Position numbers and translations under genes: made by a program. Below are positions 1-6,065 of a stretch of 7,405 nucleotides of DNA, in pieces; the stretch's first letter is position 1, and every line of letters starts with the position of its first letter. The notes beneath the pieces were generated by a model. That model was not told the origin of the DNA and did not search any database. It saw nothing but the letters and a program-made list of their open reading frames with translations. Source of the stretch: CAZHJE01 sp964532965 (lineage in GTDB: Bacteria > Patescibacteriota > WWE3 > UBA101185 > UBA10185); the NCBI GenBank assembly GCA_964532965.1, contig CAZHJE010000035.1, positions 1 through 7,405 of the forward strand, read 5' to 3'.

Positions 1-1808
1 TTTCTAACTGCTCGCATTCTTTGAGTCGCATCTAATATCTTTTTTCTTAATCTTAAATTTTTAGGAGTAATTTCTAATAATTCATCATCTTCCAAAAAGC
101 CAAGCGCTTGCTCTAAACTGAGTGTTATAGCAGGTTTCAAAAATACCGCATCTTCGCCCACTGATCTATTATTTGTTAATTGCTTTTCTTTACACACATT
201 AATTTCTAAATCTGAATCAGTACCATTAATACCAATTATCATACCCTTATAAACTTGCGTCTGTGGATCAATAAATACCGGACCCTTATCTTGCGCAACT
301 CTTAGACCATATGCTGCAGCTTTACCCGTATCAGATGCAATGAGCACTCCTTTTCTTAATTTTTGAATTATGCCTTGTTGCGGCTCATACTTTAAAAACA
401 TACTACTTGTTACAGCAGTGCCTTTTGTTAATGAAAGTAATACGTTTCGTAAACCTAAAATGCCGCGCGTAGATACCTCAAATACTAGTCTCGAGGTATT
501 TTGTGTTAACTCTTGTTGAAAAAGTAAAACACCTTTTCTTTTGCCAATTTCGCTTTTAACATTTCCAATATACTCATTATCGACATCAATTGTTAATTCT
601 TCAAAAGGCTCCATTTCGATACCATCGATTAGTTTTGTAATAACTTTTGGTTTGCCAACCTCTATTTCAAAACCTTCTCTTCTTAACGTTTCTAAAAATA
701 CTGACAAATGAAGCTCTCCTCTCCCAGATAATATGTACTGTCCGTTTGAATCAATGTTAAACTTCATTGCAACATTTGTTTGAAGTTCTTTTTCTATTCG
801 TGCCAAAATCAATCTACTTGTAAAATATTGTCCATCTAGACCTTTAAATGGTGATGTATTTGGTCCAATAGATATGCTTAACGTTGGCTCTTCAATACTA
901 ATAAACGGCAGAGCTTCTGGCAAAGAAATATCACAAACAGTATCTCCTATATCTGCGTTTTTAATGCCTGTCAAAGCAACAATATCAGAAGATTCACCAA
1001 GAGCTACCTCAATTCTATTTAATCCCTGACTAACATACACCTTATCAATAATACATTCCTCTTGCATAGCATTTGCTTTCATAAGAATAACTTTCATTCC
1101 AGGTTTAACACTACCTCTTTTTACTCTTCCAATTGCATATTTGCCTTTGTAATTATCCCAATCAAGTGTGGTAATTTGCATTTGAAATGGGGCGTCATTA
1201 CTTAATTTCGGCTGTGGAATGTATTTTAAAATACTTTCAAATACTGGTGTTAAATCTGAATTAGCAGAATAGTCCTCAGGTATTGTTTCCCACGCTTTGC
1301 CTTCTCTACCAATTGCGTAAAGTATTGGAAAGTCAAGCTGTGTTTCATGAGTTGCTAACTCTAAAAATAAATCAGATAGTTTATGTATTGTTTGTTGAAT
1401 GTTTGCATCTTTTTTATCTATTTTATTTATTATAACTATTACTTTTAAATCTAACTCTAATGCCTTTTTTAAAACAAACTTTGTTTGTGGCATAGGACCT
1501 TCTTGGGCATCTACTAAAAGTAGTACACCGTCTGCCATATTTAATGTTCTTTCTACCTCCCCTCCAAAATCAGAGTGCCCGGGAGTATCGATAATATTTA
1601 TTTTTACACCTTTATATATAACAGCAGTGTTTTTCGCAAGAATTGTGATACCTCGCTCTCTTTCTTGGTCATTTGAGTCTAGTATCAAATCTTGTGACAT
1701 ATATGCTTCATTGTCTCTAAAGGTATGCGACTGCTTTAACAAGCCATCAACTAGTGTGGTTTTTCCATGGTCAACGTGTGCGATAATTGCAATATTACGT
1801 AGGTTCAT
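1..1808 (-). CDS. typA: TypA/BipA translational GTPase (C-terminal end cut by window edge)
   Basis: Ribosome-binding GTPase of the EF-G/LepA class. In the family it acts in ribosome assembly and in growth under cold or stress. I translated 602 uninterrupted codons on the minus strand. The G domain shows G1 AHVDHGKTT (residues 10-18), G2 ERGIT (51-55), G3 DTPGH (74-78) and G4 NKID (128-131). Later segments typical of TypA follow, such as the LSGRGELHLSVFLETLRREGFE stretch around residue 360. The last codons in the window (LEITPKNLRLRKK, then about 12 more residues) match the usual TypA C-terminus, so only a few residues should be missing. I prefer the ATG at 1808 because homologues begin two to five residues before LRNIAIIAHVDHGKTT. 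An in-frame ATG at 1820 would add MHPC and has an AGG 5 nt upstream, so it remains possible. The gene is divergent from the metallohydrolase gene. Confidence 0.96.
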   Translation of the reverse strand, partial: MNLRNIAIIAHVDHGKTTLVDGLLKQSHTFRDNEAYMSQDLILDSNDQERERGITILAKNTAVIYKGVKINIIDTPGHSDFGGEVERTLNMADGVLLLVDAQEGPMPQTKFVLKKALELDLKVIVIINKIDKKDANIQQTIHKLSDLFLELATHETQLDFPILYAIGREGKAWETIPEDYSANSDLTPVFESILKYIPQPKLSNDAPFQMQITTLDWDNYKGKYAIGRVKRGSVKPGMKVILMKANAMQEECIIDKVYVSQGLNRIEVALGESSDIVALTGIKNADIGDTVCDISLPEALPFISIEEPTLSISIGPNTSPFKGLDGQYFTSRLILARIEKELQTNVAMKFNIDSNGQYILSGRGELHLSVFLETLRREGFEIEVGKPKVITKLIDGIEMEPFEELTIDVDNEYIGNVKSEIGKRKGVLLFQQELTQNTSRLVFEVSTRGILGLRNVLLSLTKGTAVTSSMFLKYEPQQGIIQKLRKGVLIASDTGKAAAYGLRVAQDKGPVFIDPQTQVYKGMIIGINGTDSDLEINVCKEKQLTNNRSVGEDAVFLKPAITLSLEQALGFLEDDELLEITPKNLRLRKKILDATQRMRAVR

Positions 1809-1818
1809 ACAGGGATGC

Positions 1819-1848
1819 ATTATACCTCATTTAAGTAGTAAAATACAA
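1819..1848 (-). promoter_or_regulatory. Probable typA promoter, near-leaderless
   Basis: On the minus strand a perfect TATAAT occupies 1824-1819. A weak TTGTAT lies 18 nt upstream at 1848-1843. The box ends 10 nt before the preferred typA ATG at 1808, so transcription would start only about 3-5 nt before the codon, leaving no room for a Shine-Dalgarno site. If the alternative ATG at 1820 were used, this box would overlap the start codon, which argues for the 1808 start when this promoter is active. The -35 match is poor, so confidence rests on the -10. Confidence 0.5.
1839..1844 (+). promoter_or_regulatory. Possible -10 box for the YgjP-like gene
   Basis: TAAAAT, 5 of 6 to the consensus, ends 11 nt before the ATG at 1856. 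No acceptable -35 is visible at 16-18 nt upstream. The 47-bp region between typA and this gene must hold both promoters, so they overlap back to back. The sequence is AT-rich and a chance match is quite possible. Confidence 0.3.
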
Positions 1849-1855
1849 AAGATAT

Positions 1856-2587
1856 ATGAAAAACATAGTTAAAGAGATTAAAAAATACAGAATAGGGGAG
1901 TGCGATATTGATTTTGAAATAAGGTATTCTAAAAAAAGAAAACGAAGCATTGCACTAAGCATATATTCAACTAAATCGCTTGTGGTTTCAGTTCCATATA
2001 AAACACAGCAAAACGAGATTAACGACTTTATATTATCAAAAACAATATGGATAAAAGATAAACTTAACTATTTTAATAATTTAAATATTAAACCACTGGA
2101 ATATATACAACACGAACAGCACAGCTTTCTTGGCGATGATTACAGGTTAGTTATAATTCCGTCTACTAAAGATGCGGTAAAAATAGAAAATAATAACTTA
2201 GTGGTATATACCAGCAGAATACATAATAGTTATTCTGCAAAAACTATACTGAGTACGTGGTATTATAATCAAGCAGTCGAACATATTTTAAATTACTCCT
2301 ACACATTATTTAACGAGTTTAATATATATAAACTAACTACCCCAAATGTGACATTAAAAAAGATGAAGAGTAGATGGGGAAGTTGTGATACTAAGGGTAA
2401 TATAGCAATTAATACTTGGTTAATAAAAACCCACAAAGAATGTATTAAATATGTGTTAATTCATGAGTTTTGTCATTTACTTCAACACAATCATAGTAAA
2501 CATTTTTATAAACTATTAAATAAACATATGCCTAATTGGAAAATGTGGAAAAAAGAATTAGATAAATGGGGATATACAATAAATTAG
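1856..2587 (+). CDS. YgjP-like zinc metallohydrolase (DUF45/M48-like)
   Basis: A 243-aa cytoplasmic protein of the YgjP/DUF45 metallopeptidase-like family. Hallmarks in order are an N-terminal beta-rich part with RYSKKRKRSIALSI (about 23-36), the family motif KKMKSRWGSC (168-177), and the zinc site HEFCH (203-207) followed by NHSKHF, whose His213 is the likely third metal ligand. The C-terminus PNWKMWKKELDKWGYTIN is the usual short helix. Length is normal for the family. The physiological substrate is not established; these proteins are predicted proteases. The start is ATG, with no Shine-Dalgarno site. The terminal codons are unusual: they appear to have been supplied by an inserted element, because a second, divergent copy of the gene's 3' end lies 2.1 kb downstream beside a terminator. 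The gene is therefore intact but cut off from its ancestral terminator, and it converges on the 640-aa gene. Confidence 0.93.
   Translation: MKNIVKEIKKYRIGECDIDFEIRYSKKRKRSIALSIYSTKSLVVSVPYKTQQNEINDFILSKTIWIKDKLNYFNNLNIKPLEYIQHEQHSFLGDDYRLVIIPSTKDAVKIENNNLVVYTSRIHNSYSAKTILSTWYYNQAVEHILNYSYTLFNEFNIYKLTTPNVTLKKMKSRWGSCDTKGNIAINTWLIKTHKECIKYVLIHEFCHLLQHNHSKHFYKLLNKHMPNWKMWKKELDKWGYTIN
2550..2567 (+). repeat. Left copy of 18-bp direct repeat (attL-like core) inside the metallohydrolase gene
   Basis: AAAAAGAATTAGATAAAT is identical to 4660-4677. It codes for the KKELDK region near the C-terminus of the metallohydrolase. Identity stops sharply at both ends: 2549 is A against C at 4659, and the 20 nt after the repeat match at only 12 positions. 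I read it as the left junction core of an integrated element. Confidence 0.85.
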
Positions 2588-2596
2588 GAACATAAG

Positions 2597-2661
2597 CAAC
2601 TGTATTTCGCAAACGCTGGTTTCTTTTTGCATTCAGATTAACCAACTGTATGTCTGCAAAC
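2597..2661. repeat. Imperfect direct repeat pair at the left end of the insert
   Basis: CAACTGTATTTCGCAAAC (2597-2614) and CAACTGTATGTCTGCAAAC (2643-2661) match at 17 positions with one substitution and one inserted base. They are 46 bp apart start to start and lie between the metallohydrolase stop and the 640-aa gene stop. An inverted pair, TTTGCA (2626-2631) and TGCAAA (2655-2660), overlaps the second copy. Position just inside the integration core suggests protein-binding sites, such as recombinase arm sites. They could also be an ordinary duplicated 3' flank. Confidence 0.5.
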
Positions 2662-2663
2662 AA

Positions 2664-4586
2664 TTACTCGTACCCGCGTGCTTTCTTTGATGCATGCTTT
2701 AATCGCTCAACTTTCGTAGCAAGCGAAAAATATTGGTCATGGTCTTCTTGGCTAACAACACCCATTGCTCTCAATCTACTGATTAATTCTAATACATTAG
2801 TCGAGGAATGCTTAGCATCAAGAACAAACGGAAGCATCGTACTTGGTTTTAACCGCCAATCTTTATCAAAAACACCACCTGTATTGTGCTGGATGTCATA
2901 TAAACGATCTAATAAATATGTAGAGAAATGTTTCATTGCCTCATCAGATACAGTAACCTGCTCACCTAATTCTGCAATACGTGCCCACTTTTCACCTCCA
3001 AAGTACTTCATCCACCCACTGTGCTCAAAAATTATGCGTGCTTGATGAAAAAATACATATAACTCTTCTCTAGTCATGTTGAAAATATTATCCATATTGA
3101 ATGGCACTGCAAGATGTTGATAAGCAAAGCAATCATACTGATGCTTTAATTCCGATCCAATAGCAATTACAAGATACGTTAGTGCCCATGAAGAATCGGC
3201 TACAGTATCTTGTAACATTTTATTCTTAAGGGTCATAAATTGAATTCTATCAGAAATACGTGCAAACTCTTGTTGTTCCGATACAAGCCCTGATACTGTA
3301 TCTATCCCAGACGGATTAAGATGTTCATACTCCTGAAGCTGTAAAGACGCTAAAAGACCCTCTTTAATATAAAAATCAACAGCAGTCTTTAGCAAATCAA
3401 CACTAGCATACTTTACTAAGGGACTTGAACCTTTCATAGAAGGTATGGAGTCCTCATTAAACTGTAAACCGATATCATTATGAAGTAAATCTGTGAATAA
3501 TGAAATAAGTTTTAATGCGCTATGTGCAAGAGTGTAATTTCCATTTTTAAAATGCTCATTAGCAGCAACAACTAGTTTATCAATATCTAGAAAAGGTAAT
3601 ATGTCTTCAGCAGAGGAAAGTAATGCAAGTCTGCGTATTGTTTCATATCTGTATGATTGTAAACTAAAGTCAACTATAGCTGGGTAGTAATCCTCGTAGC
3701 CTTCAGTACGTAAACTTTTTGCGCAGTTTGCTAATCCAGTGTATGGATAAAATTCCGTTACTCTATCAAGGTTAAAAAAAAACACATGTCCAGATACATC
3801 TGCAAAAGCCGTCAAATCATTTTCAGGGATACCTCCAAATAAGTCTAAATTTGCAGCTACCTCTCCGTAATGATAATAAGAGTCCCTATCTGCCCTAAAT
3901 CTATAAAAATGTTGTAATCCGATTTGTTTCTTAAATCGTTGTAACGTGGCAAACAACTCATGAGGTTGTCCATAAAAATTTAAGGAAGCATCTAAAAGTT
4001 TGGTAAGAAATTGCTGAGGTATTTGCAGATCACTCTCAAGGCCATATAATAAGGTCAGGAGATTTGTCACATGCATGTAACTATCAAAATTGCAGTGCTG
4101 AAAAATATATATGATTTCAGCGCGGTTTAAAATATTCGAGAATTTGTCGCCAACTCCTACGCGAGATGTAATTAATTCGTAAAAGAGATTATTTACAGTT
4201 TCCGGACCAGCCACTTCTTTAATTAATTCCCAATGCCTGCCTAAATATTCAGGGATGCGTTCATTTTCTAAATTAAGAAGTGCTTCGCACGCTACTTTAT
4301 TTTGGAAGGGCATCTCATCAAGTGTATAAGCAATAAACTCCGCTATTGTCATGTAGTCTCTAACATCGGCAAACCTCGAATTATTTATTGCAGCCATTAA
4401 CACATCCAAATCACTAGATTTTAAACCGACCTCTCGTGCTTTTAGAACAAAAGGTAATACTATATTTTCATTTAGAAGTAATGGGGTGCCACCTAAACAT
4501 TCTAAACATACATCTTTCAGCGCAGAAAGTCGTTGTTCTGGAGATGAATAGCTCTCTGCTGGATTGTCAGGAATTCGCAAATTCAT
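2664..4586 (-). CDS. Uncharacterised 640-aa helical protein, sole gene of the inserted element
   Basis: I do not recognise the family. The protein is soluble in appearance, with no signal peptide or membrane segment, and looks almost wholly alpha-helical. Notable stretches are LPFVLKAREVGLKSSDLDVL near 44-63; a TPR-like segment around 350-375 (EHFKNGNYTLAHSALKLISL); and a polar, possibly catalytic or binding motif, YDIQHNTGGVFDKDW, at 563-577. After this motif a second LPFVLDA occurs at 585-591, echoing the N-terminal one, and a basic tail (KHASKKARGYE) closes the protein. The ATG at 4586 is supported by a promoter whose -10 ends 8 nt upstream; there is no Shine-Dalgarno site. Sampled 60-bp blocks give 19-23 G+C, above the AT-richest samples of its neighbours but similar to typA. 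It lies opposite to the host gene, with convergent stops 76 bp apart. Function is unknown; a defence, recombination or fitness role is only speculation from its cassette-like setting. Confidence 0.85.
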   Translation of the reverse strand: MNLRIPDNPAESYSSPEQRLSALKDVCLECLGGTPLLLNENIVLPFVLKAREVGLKSSDLDVLMAAINNSRFADVRDYMTIAEFIAYTLDEMPFQNKVACEALLNLENERIPEYLGRHWELIKEVAGPETVNNLFYELITSRVGVGDKFSNILNRAEIIYIFQHCNFDSYMHVTNLLTLLYGLESDLQIPQQFLTKLLDASLNFYGQPHELFATLQRFKKQIGLQHFYRFRADRDSYYHYGEVAANLDLFGGIPENDLTAFADVSGHVFFFNLDRVTEFYPYTGLANCAKSLRTEGYEDYYPAIVDFSLQSYRYETIRRLALLSSAEDILPFLDIDKLVVAANEHFKNGNYTLAHSALKLISLFTDLLHNDIGLQFNEDSIPSMKGSSPLVKYASVDLLKTAVDFYIKEGLLASLQLQEYEHLNPSGIDTVSGLVSEQQEFARISDRIQFMTLKNKMLQDTVADSSWALTYLVIAIGSELKHQYDCFAYQHLAVPFNMDNIFNMTREELYVFFHQARIIFEHSGWMKYFGGEKWARIAELGEQVTVSDEAMKHFSTYLLDRLYDIQHNTGGVFDKDWRLKPSTMLPFVLDAKHSSTNVLELISRLRAMGVVSQEDHDQYFSLATKVERLKHASKKARGYE

Positions 4587-4594
4587 ATAAATCG

Positions 4595-4623
4595 ATTATA
4601 GTAAACAACCTAATAAACATCAA
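4595..4623 (-). promoter_or_regulatory. Strong promoter of the 640-aa gene, predicted leaderless
   Basis: On the minus strand TTGATG (4623-4618), a 17-nt spacer and a perfect TATAAT (4600-4595) form a good sigma-70 promoter. The ATG at 4586 begins 8 nt after the -10, so the transcript should start at or within a base or two of the start codon. The promoter lies inside the element and points inward, so the gene is expressed independently of the integration site. Confidence 0.72.
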
Positions 4624-4631
4624 TAAAAACA

Positions 4632-4651
4632 AATAGTATGGTTACACTATT
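4632..4651. repeat. Inverted repeat between promoter and right integration core
   Basis: AATAGT (4632-4637) and ACTATT (4646-4651) are perfect 6-bp arms around an 8-bp centre. The palindrome sits just upstream of the -35 of the 640-aa gene and 8 bp from the 18-bp core. It could be an operator or a recombination-protein site. It is short enough, and the DNA AT-rich enough, that chance is not excluded. There is no T-run to suggest a terminator. Confidence 0.45.
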
Positions 4652-4658
4652 GATTTAA

Positions 4659-4697
4659 CAAAAAGAATTAGATAAATATGGTTATTCGATAAACTGA
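4659..4697 (+). pseudogene. Stranded 3' end of the YgjP-like gene
   Basis: In frame, these bases read QKELDKYGYSIN and TGA, against KKELDKWGYTIN and TAG in the intact gene. After the shared 18 bp the two copies differ at 8 of 20 bases, yet Gly, Tyr, Ile, Asn and the stop are kept, with mostly third-base or conservative changes. A TAA at 4656-4658 closes the frame upstream, so this fragment is not expressed as a protein. It is best read as the ancestral 3' end of the host gene, displaced by insertion, since it directly precedes the operon-flanking terminator. Confidence 0.8.
4660..4677 (+). repeat. Right copy of 18-bp direct repeat (attR-like core)
   Basis: This is identical to 2550-2567. It is preceded by ATTTAAC inside the element and followed by the stranded host-gene codons. 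With the left copy it defines the probable crossover segment. Confidence 0.85.
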
Positions 4698-4714
4698 CTA
4701 TATAAACTATATAA
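4697..4714. repeat. Tandem 9-bp duplication
   Basis: ACTATATAA is repeated twice without a gap, starting at the last base of the stranded stop codon and ending just before the terminator. It may be a replication-slippage product; no function is evident. Confidence 0.6.
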
Positions 4715-4718
4715 AAAG

Positions 4719-4742
4719 AAAAAACCTCCGAAGAGGTTTTTT
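4719..4742 (-). terminator. Bidirectional rho-independent terminator with UUCG loop on the minus strand
   Basis: A perfect 10-bp stem, AAAAAACCTC (4719-4728) and GAGGTTTTTT (4733-4742), closes a 4-nt loop. Read on the minus strand the loop is UUCG closed by C-G, the extra-stable tetraloop, followed by TTTTTTCTTTTT. It therefore ends the glycosyltransferase-xth-ASCH transcript. On the plus strand it also carries a six-T run and was probably the original terminator of the YgjP-like gene before the insertion separated them. Confidence 0.9.
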
Positions 4743-4751
4743 CAAGCACCC

Positions 4752-4770
4752 TAACCATCAAAGATGATTA
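4752..4770 (-). other. Hairpin in the 3' untranslated region of the minus-strand operon
   Basis: On the minus strand UAAUCAUC and GAUGGUUA pair over 8 bp around a UUU loop, including one G-U pair that would be a C-A mismatch on the plus strand. It lies between the ASCH stop and the main terminator and may stabilise the message end. No T-run follows it directly. Confidence 0.4.
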
Positions 4771-4792
4771 GAGTATGGCTACTATATATTAC

Positions 4793-5290
4793 TTAAAAAC
4801 TTTTGTCAACACTTTTCCCCCCACGGATTTTTTTACCAATAATCTTAACAGTATTTATGTCTCCAACGCAAAGCCATGCACTAGAAACCCCATAGCCACG
4901 TTTATCAATATCAAACGGCACAATCTTTTCTACACTAGAAAGAAATATTAATATACAATACTTTTTTTTCTTCTGAGCGTTCAGCCATAAATCCCAGGCA
5001 TGTTTTGACGTATTAGGTGCTATATGTTTGCCGTATTTAGTAACTATTTCTTCTTTTATTACGTCATCTAAATAAGCATACTGTATAACACTAGTCACTG
5101 TTGCCTTTGCAGTGACAGGGCAACCAGCTTCTTTAAAATATATTACATCACCTGCGAATATTTGGTTCCAAGGAGCTGTTTTATTGACATACCATCTAGA
5201 TTCAATGGTTTTTATACCATTTAAGATATCCCTTAATAAATTATCGTCTTTCTTGATATTAGCTTTTCTAAGTATTGCAACATGATCCAT
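4793..5290 (-). CDS. ASCH-domain (PUA-fold) protein
   Basis: A 165-aa soluble protein with the layout of the ASCH family: an N-terminal helix, then ILNGIKTIESRWY (about 24-36), the conserved GDVIYFKE strand (about 48-55), PVTAKATVTSVIQY, a helical insert with KHAWDLW, the strand KYCILIFLSSVEKI, and GYGVSSAWLCV near the C-terminus. ASCH domains bind RNA or nucleotides, and some members hydrolyse modified nucleosides such as N4-acetylcytidine; which applies here cannot be told. It is the last gene of the operon. The ATG lies 9 nt after the xth stop with no Shine-Dalgarno site, so it is probably translated by coupling. A TATAGA 8 nt before the ATG could instead give a separate leaderless transcript. 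The lysine-rich tail (KKIRGGKSVDKSF) extends past the domain. Confidence 0.85.
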   Translation of the reverse strand: MDHVAILRKANIKKDDNLLRDILNGIKTIESRWYVNKTAPWNQIFAGDVIYFKEAGCPVTAKATVTSVIQYAYLDDVIKEEIVTKYGKHIAPNTSKHAWDLWLNAQKKKKYCILIFLSSVEKIVPFDIDKRGYGVSSAWLCVGDINTVKIIGKKIRGGKSVDKSF

Positions 5291-5299
5291 AGTATATAT

Positions 5300-6061
5300 C
5301 TATACATTTATACAAGCGTGTATTGGACAATGATCTGAACCATATACATTGTCTAGTATAGTTGCTGCTTGCAATTTATTTTTCAATTTAATATCTACTA
5401 AAATATAATCTATTCGCCATCCAACATTATTTTTTCTAACAATGTTATCTTTTGAATTTGCCCAAAAAGTATATTGTTGTTTTGTTGTATTTAAATATCT
5501 ATAAGAATCTAGTAATCCCAGCTTTAGCAAGGCATCAAATACTTCTCTCTCGGCTGGTGTAAATTTTAAACTATTTTTATTTTGCTTTGGCATTGCAAGA
5601 TCTAGTTCTGTGTGACATGCATTAAAATCTCCAACAACAATCACAGGTTTTGTTTTTTTAAGGTTGTTAATAAATTTATTTAAATGTTCCATAAAATCTA
5701 ACTTAAAAGGCATCCGTTTTGGATGTGGCACATAAACATTTATTAAATAGCATGCAGCATACTCAAAAGTTAATACACGCGCTTCTGAATCGTAGTCTGT
5801 ATTACCAATTCCGTGCAATACTCTTGTCGGTTTATTTTTTGATATTGTTAGAACACCGCTATAGCCCTTTTTATCTGCAATAAGATAATTATAAAAATAC
5901 TGCGGCTTTATATTTTTTTGCAAGAACTCGTCAATAATATCTTGTGTAGCGCGCACTTCTTGAAAACAATATGTATCATAAGCTGTATCTAAGATGAATT
6001 TGGTTAAGCCTTTTTTTCTACTAGCCCTAATACCATTTATATTCCATGAACAGATTTCCAT
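5300..6061 (-). CDS. xth: Exodeoxyribonuclease III (AP endonuclease)
   Basis: A 253-aa, Mg-dependent 3'-5' exonuclease and AP endonuclease of base-excision repair (exonuclease/endonuclease/phosphatase fold). All catalytic landmarks are visible: SWNINGIRA with Asn7, CFQEVRA with Glu35, NVYVPHP with Tyr110, VVGDFNACH with Asp145 and Asn147, GWRIDYILVD with Asp218, and the terminal GSDHCPI with Asp243 and His244. Length is normal and nothing is missing, so it should be active. I chose the ATG at 6061 because the family begins two or three residues before the first beta strand. A TTG at 6073 would add MSNV and overlap the upstream gene by 8 nt. From 6061 the gap to the glycosyltransferase stop is 4 nt, so the two are cotranscribed and probably translationally coupled. 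Confidence 0.95.
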   Translation of the reverse strand: MEICSWNINGIRASRKKGLTKFILDTAYDTYCFQEVRATQDIIDEFLQKNIKPQYFYNYLIADKKGYSGVLTISKNKPTRVLHGIGNTDYDSEARVLTFEYAACYLINVYVPHPKRMPFKLDFMEHLNKFINNLKKTKPVIVVGDFNACHTELDLAMPKQNKNSLKFTPAEREVFDALLKLGLLDSYRYLNTTKQQYTFWANSKDNIVRKNNVGWRIDYILVDIKLKNKLQAATILDNVYGSDHCPIHACINV

Positions 6062-6065
6062 AACA

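Larger units (their letters stand above)
2550..4677. mobile_element. Putative 2.1-kb single-gene integrative element in the 3' end of the YgjP-like gene
   Basis: The element is bounded by the 18-bp direct repeats at 2550-2567 and 4660-4677. One repeat plus interior is 2110 bp. Joining 2549 to 4660 rebuilds a 243-codon metallohydrolase gene ending DKYGYSIN-TGA, in frame, with the hairpin terminator 21 nt after the stop. In the occupied state the element supplies the gene's final codons (WGYTIN-TAG) and the original 3' end is stranded on the far side. This matches the classical way integrative elements use gene 3' ends as attachment sites. The only gene inside is the reverse-oriented 640-aa reading frame; I see no tyrosine or serine recombinase, DDE transposase or terminal inverted repeats. 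Movement would therefore need a recombinase in trans, or the unknown protein itself. An alternative is decay of a tandem paralogue leaving only its 3' end, but the sharp 18-bp identity boundary argues against it. Confidence 0.72.

Noticed and set aside
1399..1872. 157-aa plus-strand open frame
   Set aside because: It lies almost wholly antisense to the GTP-binding domain of typA, whose G1-G4 motifs are intact on the other strand.
2611..2627. Possible terminator after the YgjP-like gene (AAAC-GCTG-GTTT then CTTTTT)
   Set aside because: The stem has only 4 bp, mostly A-T, and is too weak to call; noted only as a possible partial terminator.
2650..3045. 131-aa plus-strand open frame
   Set aside because: It is antisense to the C-terminal part of the 640-aa gene, which has a continuous frame and its own promoter.
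4436..4636. 66-aa plus-strand open frame over the start of the 640-aa gene
   Set aside because: It overlaps the N-terminal codons and promoter of the 640-aa gene, has low-complexity Asn/Lys-rich residues at its end, and no start signal.
2550..4677. Insertion sequence or transposon
   Set aside because: No transposase signature and no terminal inverted repeats are seen, and the repeats are 18 bp and inside a gene end with rebuilt codons, unlike a short target-site duplication.
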